The notes beneath the pieces were generated by a model. It worked only from the letters and a program-made list of their open reading frames with translations, did no database searches and was not told the DNA's origin. DNA of 7,088 nucleotides from an uncultured Brevundimonas sp. (lineage in GTDB: Bacteria > Pseudomonadota > Alphaproteobacteria > Caulobacterales > Caulobacteraceae), in assembly GCA_946481405.1 (NCBI GenBank), contig CAMLNY010000053.1, positions 1 to 7,088 of the forward strand, in the 5' to 3' direction. The position numbers and the translations under genes were made by a program. The first letter of the stretch is position 1. Every line of letters begins with the position of its first letter. Below are positions 5,209 to 7,088 of the stretch, in pieces.

Positions 5209-7074
5209 TCAAACCGAGACCTGCGTGCCGAGCTCGACCACGCGTCCGGGCGGGATGTGGAAGAAGTCGGTCGGGTTGGCCGCGTTGCGCATCAGGAAGA
5301 TGTACAGCTTGTCCTGCCACAGCGGCATGCCTTGGGACGCCGACGGCACCACCGAGCGACGGCCCAGGAAGAAGCTGGTCGACATGATGTCGAACTTGAC
5401 CCCCTGCTTGCGGCACTGGCTGAGCGCGCGCGGCACGACGGGGCTCTCCATGAAGCCGTAGCTCAGGGTGATCTTCTTGAAGTCGTCGTTGATCGGCTCG
5501 ATCAGAACGCGTTCGCTCTCGTGCACGCGCGGCCGGTCGGTCGTACGGACGGTCAGGATGACGTTCTTCTCGTGCAGCACCTTGTTGTGCTTGAGATTGT
5601 GCATCAGGGCGACCGGCGCGACGTCGGGGTCGCTCGTCAGGAAGATGGCCGTGCCCGGCGACCGGTGCGGCGGGCGGGCCCGCAGCATCTCGATCAGATC
5701 GGTCAGCGGCAGGCTGTCCTTCTTGGACTTGGCCGAGAGGATCTGCGACCCGCGCGTCCAGGTCCACATGATCAGCACGAGGAAGCCGCCCAGAACCAGC
5801 GGCATCCAGGCCCCGTCGGGGATCTTCAGCAGGTTGGAAGTCAGGAAGACGCTGTCGATGAAGCCGAACGGGACCAGGCAGGCCAGCGTCGCCCAGATCG
5901 ACCACTTCCATTTCCGGGTGATGACCGAATAGGCCATCAGGGTGTTGATCAGCATGACCCCGGTTACGGCCACCCCATAGGCGGCGGTCAGGTTGTGCGA
6001 GCTCTGGAAGACGAACAGCAGGGTCAGCACCCCGATCATCAGGAAGCTGTTCACGGCCGGCACGAAGATCTGGCCGGCCTGGGTCTCGGAGGTGAAGCGG
6101 ATGTCGATGCGGGGCAGGAGGCCCAGCTGTACGGCCTGTTGGGTCACCGAGAAGGCGCCGGTGATCACGGCCTGCGAGGCGATGACCGTGGCGATGGTCG
6201 CCATGGCCAGCATGGGCCAGTAGGCGAACTCCGGCACCATGGACCAGAACGGGTTCCCGGCGGCCGAGGGGTGGGCCAGGATCAGGGCGCCCTGACCCAG
6301 ATAATTCAGGGTCAGGCAGGGCAGGACGAAGCACAGCCAGCCGGCGCGGATCGGCGCCTTTCCAAAGTGACCCATGTCGGCATAGAGAGCCTCGGCGCCG
6401 GTGACGGCAAGGAAGACGCTGCCCAGGATGATGAAGCCGAGGAAGCCGTCGTTGATCAGCAGCATGACGCCGTAGTGGGGCGACAGGGCGCGCAGCACCG
6501 AGATGTCGTCGAAGATGTGATAGAGGCCGAGCGCGCCCAGGCACAGGAACCACAGGGCCGTCAGGGGGCCGAACCACTTGGCCAGACCCGCCGTTCCGCG
6601 CGACTGGACGAGGAACAGGCCGATCAGGATGGCGGCCGCGATCGGCACAATGAAGGCGTCCAGACGCGTTCCGACGCCCGGCGCCTCTTTCAGGCCCTCG
6701 ATGGCCGAAAGCACCGAGATGGCCGGGGTGATGATGCCGTCGCCATAGAAGAGGGCCGCGCCGCAGACGCCGAGGATGAAGATCCAGGCGCTGCGTCGTC
6801 CGATCGCGTGGGTGGCCAGGGCCATCAGGGCCAGGGTCCCGCCCTCGCCCTTGTTGTCCGCACGCATGAGGAAGATGACGTATTTGAGCGTCACCACGAC
6901 CATCAGGGCCCAGAAGGCCAGCGAGACAACGCCGATGACGGCCAATTCGCCGCCGACGCCGGACTGGGCGTGCGCGATCGCCTCGCGCAGGGCGTAGAGG
7001 GGGCTGGTGCCGATGTCGCCGAACACGACGCCGATGGCGCCGATGGTCAGGGCCCAGAATCCGGCCTTGCCCAT
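5209..7074 (-). CDS. kup: Kup family low-affinity potassium uptake permease (H+/K+ symport)
   Basis: Kup imports K+ across the inner membrane, with H+ symport in the E. coli protein. The 621-residue length matches the family. The N-terminal roughly 445 residues form about 12 hydrophobic helices; the rest (about 450-621) is the soluble cytoplasmic domain. Family signatures: FGDIGTSPLYALRE at 18-31, where D20 and Y27 match in spacing the K+-coordinating Asp/Tyr described for KimA; RADNKGEGG at 71-79; YGDGIITPAISVLSA at 110-124; GAEALYADMGHFGK at 226-239; NYLGQGA at 257-263; YGVAVTG at 366-372; MSTSFFLGRRSVVPS at 564-578; and the C-terminal VELGTQVSV. ATG 7074 places helix 1 at about the distance from the start seen in E. 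coli Kup. However, no Shine-Dalgarno is visible and the frame stays open to the right edge (reading AAHG before Met), so the true start may lie beyond the window. rsmB follows after 47 bases on the same strand. Confidence 0.96.
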   Translation of the reverse strand: MGKAGFWALTIGAIGVVFGDIGTSPLYALREAIAHAQSGVGGELAVIGVVSLAFWALMVVVTLKYVIFLMRADNKGEGGTLALMALATHAIGRRSAWIFILGVCGAALFYGDGIITPAISVLSAIEGLKEAPGVGTRLDAFIVPIAAAILIGLFLVQSRGTAGLAKWFGPLTALWFLCLGALGLYHIFDDISVLRALSPHYGVMLLINDGFLGFIILGSVFLAVTGAEALYADMGHFGKAPIRAGWLCFVLPCLTLNYLGQGALILAHPSAAGNPFWSMVPEFAYWPMLAMATIATVIASQAVITGAFSVTQQAVQLGLLPRIDIRFTSETQAGQIFVPAVNSFLMIGVLTLLFVFQSSHNLTAAYGVAVTGVMLINTLMAYSVITRKWKWSIWATLACLVPFGFIDSVFLTSNLLKIPDGAWMPLVLGGFLVLIMWTWTRGSQILSAKSKKDSLPLTDLIEMLRARPPHRSPGTAIFLTSDPDVAPVALMHNLKHNKVLHEKNVILTVRTTDRPRVHESERVLIEPINDDFKKITLSYGFMESPVVPRALSQCRKQGVKFDIMSTSFFLGRRSVVPSASQGMPLWQDKLYIFLMRNAANPTDFFHIPPGRVVELGTQVSV

Positions 7075-7088
7075 GCCGTGCGCGGCGG

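Noticed and set aside
4091..5461. 456-codon rightward frame opposite rsmB and the kup end
   Set aside because: It is antisense to well-supported rsmB and kup; the sequence is Gly/Gln/Ala-rich shadow.
5162..6577. Upstream extension of the rsmB frame through kup (about 470 more codons, same strand)
   Set aside because: It overlaps kup out of frame; the translation is His/Arg/Pro-rich with no motif, while kup carries clear family signatures. Only the part from 5161 downward is RsmB.

Overview
The window is very GC-rich, with coding frames strongly biased to G or C in third positions. The proteins point to an alphaproteobacterium, most likely Caulobacterales and Brevundimonas-like. Supporting signs are a DUF4167 protein next to prmC (a pairing I recall from alphaproteobacteria), a Kup transporter with the FGDIGTSPLYALRE signature, and a GANTC (CcrM-type) site in an intergenic region. 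The assignment comes from recognising families, not from a database search.

Layout, left to right. (1) The left edge holds the first 48 codons of a leftward gene for a small membrane-anchored protein of unknown function. (2) Divergent from it is prmC, the release-factor glutamine methyltransferase. (3) A 274-base gap follows, with one candidate housekeeping promoter and a small GC hairpin. (4) Next is a DUF4167 gene: a short conserved helical domain followed by a long, disordered, Arg/Glu/Ala-rich tail. (5) A 78-base gap carries an inverted repeat and then a 15-bp uninterrupted stem-loop that contains the whole Shine-Dalgarno sequence of the next gene. (6) That gene encodes a compact hybrid histidine kinase: one membrane helix, a coiled coil, HisKA, HATPase and a receiver, with no recognisable sensor domain. 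(7) On the opposite strand, rsmB (16S rRNA m5C methyltransferase) converges on the kinase gene and the two stop codons overlap in the tetramer CTAG. (8) kup, a K+ uptake permease, lies 47 bases upstream of rsmB and is probably in the same transcript; its start is at or just beyond the right edge.

How they fit together: prmC (release-factor methylation), the DUF4167 protein (possibly RNA-associated) and rsmB (rRNA methylation) are translation or RNA-linked housekeeping functions, while kup and the kinase serve ion homeostasis and signalling. No mobile element, CRISPR array, tRNA or rRNA gene was seen. The most interesting item is the 5' leader of the kinase gene. Its base pairing includes three G-U wobbles and no mismatch, which fits RNA-level control of translation better than a DNA operator.
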